Positions 6,501 through 12,647 of a stretch of DNA of 12,647 nt are shown piece after piece. The stretch comes from Planctomycetota bacterium (GTDB taxonomy: Bacteria > Planctomycetota > UBA11346), in NCBI GenBank assembly GCA_024641365.1, contig JAHEDF010000056.1, positions 1 to 12,647 of the forward strand. Direction: 5' to 3'. Made by a program: the position numbers and the translations under genes. Numbering within the stretch: the first letter of the stretch is position 1; each line of letters starts with the position of its first letter. Under the pieces are notes generated by a model. The model ran no database searches and was not told the DNA's origin. It saw only the letters and a program-made list of their open reading frames with translations.

Positions 6501-8117
6501 CGCAATTTGTCCTAATCCCCACACGCCATGCACACGCATCATAGTCGTTGCGCCACTGGTTGCCGCTTGCGCCAAAGCTGCTTGTCCTGCTTTTCCGCGC
6601 GTGACCAATTCAAATTGTGCACGTTGACGAACGCGCATATCTGCATGTCCTAATAACGTTGCCAATTCACTAACTGACCTCTGCTTAAAACCCGCTTTCA
6701 TCAACGCTGTGAGTGCTTTAATTTCTTCGCTATTGCTCGTTGCTGGATCGCTCACCGTAATAACACGACCGTGATTATTTAATTCCCAACCACCGATATA
6801 ATCAGCTATGTAGACTTGACCATCATAGCCAAAAACCACGTCTGTTGGTGGCAAACCCCACAGGAAATGTTTTTTGTCGTCATCCGGTAAAGTATAGCCA
6901 GCGCCCGCCTCATGTAATTTAAATGACCACACACCATTATCGCGTCCAGCACGATAGTCACAAACTAAGAAATGATCTTTTAAGCGATCACCAAAACCTA
7001 AGCCTGGATAACAAGCAAGTCCACTGGGTCCGCTAGTAATGTGCCCAACCGCTGGCAACACCCACGCAGGCTGTCCTGGGAAATGGGATTTCCACAATCC
7101 ATCATCAAGCCATGGGTTTGGTTGACGTCCGTCTAGCCCTGCGGTTTTTGAAAAACTATCGTTACTCAGTAATTGCCAGCCATGACTCCAGGCAGAACTA
7201 CCACCTTCTAAAATATACACGACTCGCGCCGCATCGCCAATGTCTGCATTATTATCGACGGTGAATAAATTGCCCCACGCATCAAAAGCCAATTCCTGTG
7301 GATTGCGTAATTCTAAATAATATTGTTCGAAATTTGAGCCATCTGGATCACAGCGGAAAACACCACCAGACATTGCATTGCTAAAATGTTTCCCTTCTTT
7401 GCTGGTTACATCAAAACCGCGATCGCCCATGGAAAAATAAATGCGCCCATCAGGACCCATAGCGAGACCATGCAAATCATGACCGCTAATACTAAAGCGT
7501 GGGCCAAAACCATCCGCTAAGACTTCGCGTGTATCCGCAACACCATCATTATTGGTATCTTCAAAACCATAAATTTTAGGAATGTTAGCCAAATAAATAC
7601 GTCCATTATAAGCCATTATACCAGCAGCTGGTCCATCAACGGTTTCTTTAAATCCATCAGTAAAAACAGTTGATTGATCAGCCTTGCCATCGCCATCACT
7701 ATCAACTAACAGGCGAATACGTTCGGTGTCCTTGGTATAAAAATCTTTGGGGAATTTATCTTTCCATTTTTCTATCATCGCAGCACGATCTGCGATAGTT
7801 TTTACCCGCAAATCGTCCTTATAAAGAAACATATTACCACGCACATCAATGACACCCCCCCTGCGCCAGCGAAATGTTTCAGCGGCAAATAAGCGCCCTT
7901 GTTCATCGACATCAATTGCCACGGCATTTAAAATCTGATCACCTTTAGCCCACATATGCGGCTCTAAACCCTCAGGCACTTCTAAGGATTTGAGGAATTC
8001 ACCTTCTTCTTTATTCGGGCCCTTTGGTGTTTTTTTATCGTCACCTAATTCAACAGCGCATGCTGTTGACCAAGCAAAAAATGGAACGAGTGCAATAGCG
8101 ACATACTTAAGACGCAT
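3588..8117 (-). CDS. Exported PVC-type dehydrogenase / HEAT / cytochrome c protein
   Basis: This 1509-residue protein has a signal peptide (about 1-21, TACA before VEL), then a beta-propeller dehydrogenase domain (about 45-457) of the Pirellula/Verrucomicrobium 'membrane-bound dehydrogenase' type. That domain resembles PQQ sugar dehydrogenases: SGHDLHG (211-217), the RNPQ-LAF motif (271-278), and two calcium-loop-like DxDxDG runs (139-147, 187-195). HEAT-like helical repeats fill about 470-895. Two homologous discoidin-like domains follow (about 950-1086 and 1140-1275). The C-terminal haem domain has C1389-I-K-C1392-H1393 and a distal SPMPPMG (M1486 or M1489 as likely haem ligand). It probably oxidises a sugar-like substrate outside the cytoplasm and passes electrons to its own haem; substrate and acceptor are unknown. 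AAGGA lies 5 nt before the ATG. It sits 42 bp after the FecR gene and 60 bp before the TIM-barrel gene. Confidence 0.92.
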   Translation of the reverse strand: MRLKYVAIALVPFFAWSTACAVELGDDKKTPKGPNKEEGEFLKSLEVPEGLEPHMWAKGDQILNAVAIDVDEQGRLFAAETFRWRRGGVIDVRGNMFLYKDDLRVKTIADRAAMIEKWKDKFPKDFYTKDTERIRLLVDSDGDGKADQSTVFTDGFKETVDGPAAGIMAYNGRIYLANIPKIYGFEDTNNDGVADTREVLADGFGPRFSISGHDLHGLAMGPDGRIYFSMGDRGFDVTSKEGKHFSNAMSGGVFRCDPDGSNFEQYYLELRNPQELAFDAWGNLFTVDNNADIGDAARVVYILEGGSSAWSHGWQLLSNDSFSKTAGLDGRQPNPWLDDGLWKSHFPGQPAWVLPAVGHITSGPSGLACYPGLGFGDRLKDHFLVCDYRAGRDNGVWSFKLHEAGAGYTLPDDDKKHFLWGLPPTDVVFGYDGQVYIADYIGGWELNNHGRVITVSDPATSNSEEIKALTALMKAGFKQRSVSELATLLGHADMRVRQRAQFELVTRGKAGQAALAQAATSGATTMMRVHGVWGLGQIARKEMTAAQVLLPLITDADARVREQAVKTLGDLKFAPAAPALVASLTDESARVKCFAAIALGRLAHKAAFADIVNLLAANNDSDVYLRHAGMMGLLGIAETGQLTALASHDNKAVRMAALLALRRLADPGCAAFLNDSDELVRVEAIRAIYDNNISAVMSKLYDHLQKPLSKDVPDTIARLIYLRLINAVHRYGDDNSGALLGAYAANTAFPVEVRLVALKALENWKEPTWVDPVRGFPRKAVHREHDPNPEALKTSLMAIIDSGEERLLASAVKLAQRYGYGLPDDVLMNIVENIAMATDVRQEAITLLTERKYAGLKGRLPELLRENKSDIRRAAFKALVAFDPAAGVQAGIAALGQDSTSEPDFISLAYRIEGPWSSLPMGEPTAANIATKGTFTWIENFSTPHPDAGTVGDKAPRLNDGKLSENDDDTKNSTWFDQHEARFVLDLGSEIAVGRVDTYSWHVTNRSPQDFILWGATGDKRPDPTLVNPAVGWVKLGTVNSKKLGDGGKHGTSVLNANGSLGNYRWLLWQSKSRGVFFSEIAVYEHGSQPPGLVRVETDMTQGEWDELSMGAPDSAGIAIAAVATSVDGFANPAEKAGAKGNKLPRLFATDLPQNNDDVDHNTWAEAGSARWLVDLQKPVEIARINTYSWHKAKRAKQAFTLWAADGDQAPDPAAKDLAQAGWRQLAQVKTKDKAGKQGSSIISYGQPLGSYRWLLWQHDETKEGSFISRIDVFPTSVELPPIKRPLSPANIALKQQVFNEFATMSDAASAGVLADWLDKLIAGKALGDVQLDLITAAAARKEPSIVAKMKQYNDGLDPKDLLAKFRISLFGGDADKGENIFKYHISQCIKCHSVKQEGGNAGPDLAGVAKRLSPELMLESLVEPSKVVVPGFGLATITLKDGSSVSGSLLKQDKKNGVLVRKADMKEEQISADKIDSISPPISPMPPMGLLMTPVELRDVLAYLQSLK
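4293..5259 (-). repeat. Tandem duplicated discoidin-like domain within the large protein
   Basis: Residues about 953-1086 and 1142-1275 align along their whole length. Shared landmarks are NDD followed by TW, the VDL or LDL strand, TYSWH, LW-A-GD-xxPDP, GW with L and V after it, and an identical YRWLLWQ at 1064-1070 and 1252-1258, then FxSxIxVxE/F. At DNA level the YRWLLWQ segments share aataaccaacgata, but otherwise the copies have diverged. The fold is probably a galactose-binding jelly roll (F5/8 type C-like), judged from the pattern of TW and DL strands. Confidence 0.7.
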
Positions 8118-8159
8118 GGGAATCCTTAGTAAGGTGACCGAGTTTACCTAGTTTCATAT

Positions 8160-9467
8160 TTAATAGCCTTCTGGATAAAAGGCTGTGGCGGGAATTAATT
8201 GCCGTGGCTGCGATGGGCTTTGCCATGACATGCGAATAATGGCAAAGGTTAAATTCTCAAAATACTCTATGCGAATAGGTACGCGCAATTTATCTGGTGA
8301 AAAAGTAAACGTGCCATAACGCCGATCATTGTCGTGATAACCCTGAACGCGCCAATTGTCGTATACTAAACGCTCATCAATCCATAAACGAACACCATCA
8401 TCGCTTGGTAAATAAATGCGATAAGTTTCGGCAAATTTTGCTTCGATCATGCCCGTCCAACGAACAGAAAAAGGATGCGTCATGCCAGGAGCTGGTTCAT
8501 CGGTTTCCCAATCAAAATTTATCGTTGGGTCTAAACGTTTTATTTTTAAATCAGTTAAATTTTTCCCTTGATAGTAAGAGCCGATTAATCCACAGCCGTG
8601 ATTTGTTGGAATAATATGTAAAGTATCAGCTGCTAAAACGCGTTGTCCGGCACGGACTAGTAAAGAACTATTATTATTATGTTGTAATTGCACGCTGCCG
8701 TGATCAACCGTTAGCCACGTCAAAAAAGGATCTGACGTGAGTGAAAAACTGGTGCCAATAACAGTAACATTAACTTGTGGCGTTTGTACAATAAGCGGAC
8801 TTTGTGTCGGTTGCGGTGCTGCCTGAACAGCAAGCGAGCCTTGCTCTAAACGGAAACGTTTCCCTTGTCCACTTAATGCCTGTACGCGTGTTTGTGAATT
8901 AAGTGATAAGCGTGTTGATTCATCATTATAAACTAATGTCGCTTTTTGATTTGCACCGGTAATAATGGTGTCCCCAGGCAATAATGGTCCATGTGCGGAG
9001 GAGGTTGGCTGCCCAGTTCCTCGCACGACACGCACGTCATCCTGGGATTCTATGGTCGCTGGTTTTGTCGCCATGGAATCAGATATAGGTGACTGTCCAA
9101 AATTCGTTATAATTATTGCAGTAATGACACTCGCCGCGACAGCAGCTGCTGTTGTCATTGAGGTCCACCAAATCCGCGATTTTGTTTTCTTAACAACTGG
9201 GCGTAATGCTTGAGCAGAGGCAATAACCTGTTTTTTTCTCGTTGGATTAAAACTGCCGGGAATTAATCGGGCACGTTGCACCACTGAACTTGGCTGCCCC
9301 TCAGATAAGAGCGCGTGTAACAATAAATGCGTGCGCATTTGCTCGCCCATTGTTGTTGCCAACTCATTATCTTGCGCAATTAACCCATCTAAATGAGAGC
9401 GACTTACTGGATCTAATTCTTCCTCAATATAAGCCGCTGCGAGTGCAACGACATCATCATCACTCAT
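8160..9467 (-). CDS. FecR-like membrane protein with PA14 domain, putative anti-sigma factor
   Basis: This 435-residue protein has a cytoplasmic-looking N-terminus (about 1-98) with an acidic helical start like those of FecR-type regulators, one transmembrane segment (about 99-122), a FecR domain (about 145-285, with the LLPGDTI, LVYNDESTRLSLNSQTRV, VIGTSFSL and VDHGSVQL strings), and a C-terminal PA14 domain (about 292-433) with the textbook pattern GSYYQG, FSVRWTGMI, SDDGVRLWIDERLVYDNW and PIRIEYFEN. FecR proteins regulate ECF sigma factors across the membrane; PA14 domains commonly bind carbohydrate. I infer a sensor that responds to an extracellular glycan and controls the sigma factor encoded just upstream. 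Its start overlaps that gene's stop as ATGA (9464-9467), implying translational coupling. The AAGGTGG-type site at 9474-9480 may help initiation. Confidence 0.9.
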   Translation of the reverse strand: MSDDDVVALAAAYIEEELDPVSRSHLDGLIAQDNELATTMGEQMRTHLLLHALLSEGQPSSVVQRARLIPGSFNPTRKKQVIASAQALRPVVKKTKSRIWWTSMTTAAAVAASVITAIIITNFGQSPISDSMATKPATIESQDDVRVVRGTGQPTSSAHGPLLPGDTIITGANQKATLVYNDESTRLSLNSQTRVQALSGQGKRFRLEQGSLAVQAAPQPTQSPLIVQTPQVNVTVIGTSFSLTSDPFLTWLTVDHGSVQLQHNNNSSLLVRAGQRVLAADTLHIIPTNHGCGLIGSYYQGKNLTDLKIKRLDPTINFDWETDEPAPGMTHPFSVRWTGMIEAKFAETYRIYLPSDDGVRLWIDERLVYDNWRVQGYHDNDRRYGTFTFSPDKLRVPIRIEYFENLTFAIIRMSWQSPSQPRQLIPATAFYPEGY

Positions 9468-10033
9468 GAAACACCACCTTGCCGTAAACAGCTATGCAAG
9501 GTTTTGCGAATGCGAAATAATGAGACTGCCACCCAATTTGCAGAACGCTCCAGTAACGAGGCGATATCATGCACGGGACGTCCACTGACATATCGTTCCG
9601 TAATTAATTGCCGAGCCTCTGGCGCTAATTGTTCTAAGCATTTTCGCAGCACTGCCGCTTCTTGCTCGGGTTTGTGGTCATCTTCTGATTCTAAACGTTC
9701 AAATGCTTGTCGCGCCAAGACCTGATCTAAAATTTCACCGTCCATTGCCACCGCTTTTGAACGTTGGCTTAATTCACGGCGAATTAAATTACGGGCAATG
9801 CCGACCAACCAGGGACGTAATGTCGCACGCGGCTTATACGTATTTATTTTTTCAAATGCCGTCACGTAGGTGCCCTGCATGACTTCATCGACCATATTTA
9901 AATTAGTGGCGTAACAGCTCACCACGATGCGCAAATCATGCTCAGTCAATTCCACCATTTTGACAAAAGCTTCGTGATCGCCTTGTTGGGCACGCACTAT
10001 CAACTCATCTAAAGGATCATGTAGGTCAGGCAT
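9464..10033 (-). CDS. ECF-type sigma-70 factor, Rhodopirellula/Verrucomicrobium type
   Basis: This 189-residue protein has sigma region 2 (about 8-90; LIVRAQQGDHEAF, VDEVMQGTYVTAFEKI and LRPWLVGIARNLIRREL) and region 4 (about 125-182; LEQLAPEARQLITERYVSGRPVHDIASLLERSANWVAVSLFRIRKTLHSCL). It lacks regions 1.1 and 3, as expected of the ECF group, and its length is normal. The PWL-GIARN string and its partner gene are characteristic of the Rhodopirellula/Verrucomicrobium family. It should direct RNA polymerase to a small regulon, possibly including its own operon. It is followed with a 4-bp overlap by the FecR/PA14 gene, its likely regulator. ATG 10033 has no clear Shine-Dalgarno, and an in-frame TAG lies four codons upstream (10043-10045), so it is the only ATG that keeps region 2 whole. 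Confidence 0.92.
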   Translation of the reverse strand: MPDLHDPLDELIVRAQQGDHEAFVKMVELTEHDLRIVVSCYATNLNMVDEVMQGTYVTAFEKINTYKPRATLRPWLVGIARNLIRRELSQRSKAVAMDGEILDQVLARQAFERLESEDDHKPEQEAAVLRKCLEQLAPEARQLITERYVSGRPVHDIASLLERSANWVAVSLFRIRKTLHSCLRQGGVS

Positions 10034-10060
10034 TATAGGTAGCTATTCGTGTTGAAACAA
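10032..10060 (-). promoter_or_regulatory. Candidate sigma-70 promoter overlapping the sigma-factor start
   Basis: On the minus strand TTGTTT (10055-10060) and a perfect TATAAT (10032-10037) are separated by exactly 17 nt. The last two bases of the -10 box are the first two of the ATG at 10031-10033, so transcription would begin inside the predicted gene. Either the boxes are chance or the true start codon lies further in. Confidence 0.35.
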
Positions 10061-10254
10061 AGGTGTGGCTAAGCGTCGCTTTCTTATTCATCTTATTGTC
10101 GGTTTCATTACGCAGTTTTTACCCAGTCCTGGCACACAGTGGGCGCAGGACCAGATAGAATATGCGTTCAATGCAGAAATGCTGAGCAGATACGCGCTTA
10201 AACCTGCGATAGGTTTATATTGCCCTTACTTAATTTGATGCACGCTCTGAGGCT
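10034..10254. promoter_or_regulatory. Divergent intergenic region between sigma-factor and radical SAM genes
   Basis: This 221-bp region must hold the promoters of both divergent units. It contains a perfect 7-bp inverted repeat with a 5-nt loop (taaacct/aggttta, 10199-10217) just before a TATATT (10216-10221), and a 6-bp inverted repeat gtcctg/caggac (10126-10131/10146-10151). Either could be an operator, but neither is tied to a known regulator. No RNA gene or small reading frame was recognised. Confidence 0.4.
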
Positions 10255-11340
10255 ATGAACAACGTCTGGGATGAGCCACCGGATATAATGCCCACTATAT
10301 CCCATCGTGGACGCGGGGTATCGAGTAATCCGCGCAATCGATTTGAGTCGCAAGCGCTCGTACCCGGTCCCGATTGGGACCCAGCCGAAGATCCGTCCCC
10401 AAAAACGGTCATTTTTGAAGATGACGCGAAATCATTAATTACGCGCCAAACAAGTCCCGATGTGCCTTTTAATGCCAGTCTAAATCCCTATCGCGGTTGT
10501 GAACATGGCTGCGTCTATTGTTATGCGCGTCCCTATCATGAATTTCTTGGTTATTCGGCAGGTTTAGATTTTGAAACAAAAATTTTAGCCAAAAGAAATG
10601 CTGCGGAACTTTTGCGCAAAGCTTTATCGGCTCCCAATTGGCAAGCAGAACTGTTGGCCATGAGCGGCGTGACTGATTGCTATCAACCCGTCGAGCGGCG
10701 TTTGCGATTAACCAGGGCATGCTTAGAGGTTTTAGCTGAATTTCGTAATCCCGTTGCGCTCATTACTAAAAATAAATTAATTACACGTGATATTGATCTT
10801 TTTCGTCGCTTGCATGCATTTGATGGCGTGGCCGTCACCATTACCGTGACCAGTTTAGTTCCTGAGATTGCACGTACACTTGAACCACGTGCATCGGCAC
10901 CGCATGCCCGATTACAAGCCATTCGTGAATTATCTGACGCAGGAATTCCGGTCGGTGTTAATATAGCTCCAGTAATTCCTGGGTTAACGGACCATGAAAT
11001 ACCTGCGATTTTGCAAGCGGTTGCCGAAGCTGGCGCGACACGTGCTAATTATACCATTGTGCGATTACCACATGGCGTGGCGGATTTATTTAGCGCTTGG
11101 CTAGAACATATTGCGCCACACGCAAAGAATAAAATCCTTCATCGCATTGCAGCTATGCGCGATGGCAAATTACACGATAGTCAATTTGGACGACGCATGG
11201 TTGGCACTGGTATTTTTGCTGAGCAAATCAATACCATGTTTGAAATAGCGAAGCGGCGCGCTGGTTTATCTGATGATTATCCAACGTTAAATACTACTGC
11301 ATTTCGCTCACCATTCGGCAAACAAGAGACCATTTTTTAA
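10255..11340 (+). CDS. PA0069-family radical SAM protein
   Basis: This 361-residue radical SAM protein is of the PA0069/SplB-like group. The cluster motif C82-xxx-C86-xx-C89 (in YRGCEHGCVYCYARPYHE) would hold the [4Fe-4S] centre that cleaves S-adenosylmethionine. The N-terminal GRGVSSNPRNRFE is the signature of the PA0069 family, and ITKNKLITRD, VTITVTSL and PVGVNIAPVIPGLTD are typical of its barrel. The family's substrate is not established as far as I know; relation to spore photoproduct lyase is by sequence only. The start is uncertain. ATG 10255 has TGAGG only 2 nt away; ATG 10288 (residue 12) would give an N-terminus, MPTISHRGRG, closer to the usual family length. It is divergent from the sigma factor and convergent with the right-edge gene. 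Confidence 0.9.
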   Translation: MNNVWDEPPDIMPTISHRGRGVSSNPRNRFESQALVPGPDWDPAEDPSPKTVIFEDDAKSLITRQTSPDVPFNASLNPYRGCEHGCVYCYARPYHEFLGYSAGLDFETKILAKRNAAELLRKALSAPNWQAELLAMSGVTDCYQPVERRLRLTRACLEVLAEFRNPVALITKNKLITRDIDLFRRLHAFDGVAVTITVTSLVPEIARTLEPRASAPHARLQAIRELSDAGIPVGVNIAPVIPGLTDHEIPAILQAVAEAGATRANYTIVRLPHGVADLFSAWLEHIAPHAKNKILHRIAAMRDGKLHDSQFGRRMVGTGIFAEQINTMFEIAKRRAGLSDDYPTLNTTAFRSPFGKQETIF

Positions 11341-11400
11341 TTCATCAATATACTCGATTCGAAATCCCCATAGAGAAGTTAATAGTGGTTCATTAGTGGA
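11341..11400. other. Short convergent spacer
   Basis: Sixty bases separate the radical SAM stop from the right-edge gene's stop. No hairpin with a T-run is visible for either strand. Confidence 0.5.
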
Positions 11401-12647
11401 TTATTCTTTTGAGGCTTCTTTGGACACGTCTTGGGACGACAGTTCCGCTTCTAATTTAATAAAATATTCGTCTCGATTTAATTTTTGCTCTTTGTTTTTG
11501 CTGTATACATCATGCAAATACCCGCACGCTTTACCGTACACAGAATCTGGATAACGCTTGGCAAATTGTTCTAATGCCGAAAACACTTCGTTGGGTTCAC
11601 TTTTCTCACTAAATGTCATTAGTTTATCATAAATAGCACCAATTTTTAGTTCTTTTGCCTTATTGGCATCACTCGACAATGATTTGCGAATTGGCTCCAC
11701 TACCTCATTAAAGCGACCCACTCCTGAAAATTTCCGACTCATCATAGCAATTTCATATTTTAAGCGCGTCACATCGCCAACACGATCAAGCATTTCTACA
11801 TGTTTAATTATTGATTCTGTTTGCGATTCTATTTCACCTTTCATAAGTGCCACTGCCTCTTTGTCTGCATCAGTCAATTTTTCATCGCCCTCGCTACGCT
11901 GAATACTTCTCCACGCGCTCGCAAATTGTTCTTTTGAAAATGCTGCATGAATACCTTTTACGCTAGACGATAAAGAAGCGGGATCTAAACCGAATGCGGA
12001 GGTGCTCATTCCCATAATTTGTAAACGCTTTTTCGGTATGGATAACATCATGACTGCCGTTGCTGTCGGTAGTAAACGCGGGCCATAATACGGATCGCCA
12101 TTGCCACCAACGCGGTCACGATTCCATGGTTGAACAATCATGCCGCCGTTATGCGTTTCGCTGAGTATCAAAAAACTTTTCATATATTCTAAATATTCGC
12201 GTTGCTTGTCCTTATCTGCATTTGCCACACCCACGGTTTGCCAAAAACCATGTAATTGTCCGCCACCATGACCACTAAATGAATCGTCATAATTTTTTGC
12301 ACAGGTATTGGCACAATGTTTGCCAAACCAGTACCATGATTTTTCCTTACTGTCGATTAAATGGGCCGCTGCTCCAAGACCAGTTGGTAAAATGTGGCGA
12401 GAACCGGATGTTGTCGTATATGGACCCGTTGGCTCAGGCATCACTGCAATTTGTCCCTTGGGGTGATTGCGATAAATTAATCGATCCCCATCTTTTAATT
12501 CAATAACAATATTCCAATCACGTTCTTTTTCTATCCAATCCGTTGGTTTATAGCGTGGATCATCTTTTGTTGGCCAATTTAATTTATATTTCGTAATTTT
12601 CTTCATGCCATCTGGGCAAATAAAACCTGGCCCTTTTCCGCTCTCGC
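11401..12647 (-). CDS. C-terminal part of a large protein, DUF6288-like (partial)
   Basis: The reading frame stays open to the window edge, so the 5' end is missing. The ATG at 12604-12606 is probably internal: the codons before it (reading ...PGFICPDG) are in frame, stop-free and have no Shine-Dalgarno. About 414 residues are visible. The front part (through about residue 200 after that Met) contains HILPTGLGAAAHL, GHGGGQLHGFWQTVG and GPRLLPTATAVMMLS, which recall the glycine- and aromatic-rich C-terminal region of DUF6288 proteins found in PVC bacteria; this match is from memory. The rear (about 225-400) is charged and helical, with a segment like TPR or tol-pal-type repeats (about 350-385, ALEQFAKRYPDSVYGKACGYL). 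The function is unknown. It ends KEASKE. Confidence 0.7.
   Translation of the reverse strand, partial: ESGKGPGFICPDGMKKITKYKLNWPTKDDPRYKPTDWIEKERDWNIVIELKDGDRLIYRNHPKGQIAVMPEPTGPYTTTSGSRHILPTGLGAAAHLIDSKEKSWYWFGKHCANTCAKNYDDSFSGHGGGQLHGFWQTVGVANADKDKQREYLEYMKSFLILSETHNGGMIVQPWNRDRVGGNGDPYYGPRLLPTATAVMMLSIPKKRLQIMGMSTSAFGLDPASLSSSVKGIHAAFSKEQFASAWRSIQRSEGDEKLTDADKEAVALMKGEIESQTESIIKHVEMLDRVGDVTRLKYEIAMMSRKFSGVGRFNEVVEPIRKSLSSDANKAKELKIGAIYDKLMTFSEKSEPNEVFSALEQFAKRYPDSVYGKACGYLHDVYSKNKEQKLNRDEYFIKLEAELSSQDVSKEASKE

Noticed and set aside
6154..6627. 157-codon open frame on the plus strand
   Set aside because: It lies wholly antisense to the HEAT-repeat part of the large protein, has no recognisable domain, and reflects that gene's alanine-rich codon pattern.
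10074..10107. ECF-type self-regulated promoter before the sigma gene (TGAAACC, then CGACG, minus strand)
   Set aside because: The two boxes are 22 nt apart, too far for the usual 15-17 nt spacing, so autoregulation could not be supported from sequence.

Overview
The window looks like chromosome from a member of the Planctomycetota/Verrucomicrobiota/Lentisphaerota (PVC) group with a fairly low GC content. The evidence is a set of families typical of that group: an ECF sigma factor of the Rhodopirellula/Verrucomicrobium type, a FecR-like protein carrying a PA14 domain, a very large exported dehydrogenase/HEAT/cytochrome c protein of the Pirellula/Verrucomicrobium type, an exported TIM-barrel protein, and a formylglycine-type sulfatase. 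The phylum cannot be fixed from this window. No rRNA, tRNA, CRISPR array, phage gene or transposase gene was seen.

Layout: 117-707 (+) encodes a small thioredoxin-fold protein that ends at a strong intrinsic terminator (754-790). 886-2292 (+) encodes a secreted iduronate-2-sulfatase-like sulfatase. The gene-free stretch 2293-2663 holds a 269-bp MITE-like element (2309-2577) with perfect 20-bp terminal inverted repeats and an imperfect 9-bp target duplication, followed by a long hairpin that acts as terminator for the minus-strand genes. From 10033 down to 2664 on the minus strand lies a four-gene run that is probably one operon: ECF sigma factor, FecR/PA14 membrane protein (the two overlap by 4 bp as ATGA), a 1509-residue dehydrogenase-cytochrome, and an exported xylose-isomerase-like protein. 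Divergent from the sigma factor, 10255-11340 (+) encodes a PA0069-type radical SAM protein. The right edge (11401-12647, minus) is the C-terminal part of a large protein, resembling DUF6288, whose reading frame runs out of the window.

Reading of the whole: the minus-strand operon has the plan of a signalling and oxidation unit. The FecR/PA14 protein has a cytoplasmic N-terminus, one membrane span, and FecR and carbohydrate-binding-type domains outside; it probably controls the sigma factor encoded just before it. The two downstream products are both predicted to be exported: a PQQ-sugar-dehydrogenase-like propeller joined to a c-type haem domain, and a sugar isomerase/epimerase-like TIM barrel. 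The nearby convergent sulfatase would fit use of sulfated polysaccharide, but the substrate is not shown by the sequence. The most unusual items are the MITE-like element with its inner inverted arrays of 9-bp GCAGAG-type repeats, the PA14 sensor fused to FecR, and the tandem duplicated sugar-binding-like domain inserted between the HEAT repeats and the haem domain of the large protein.
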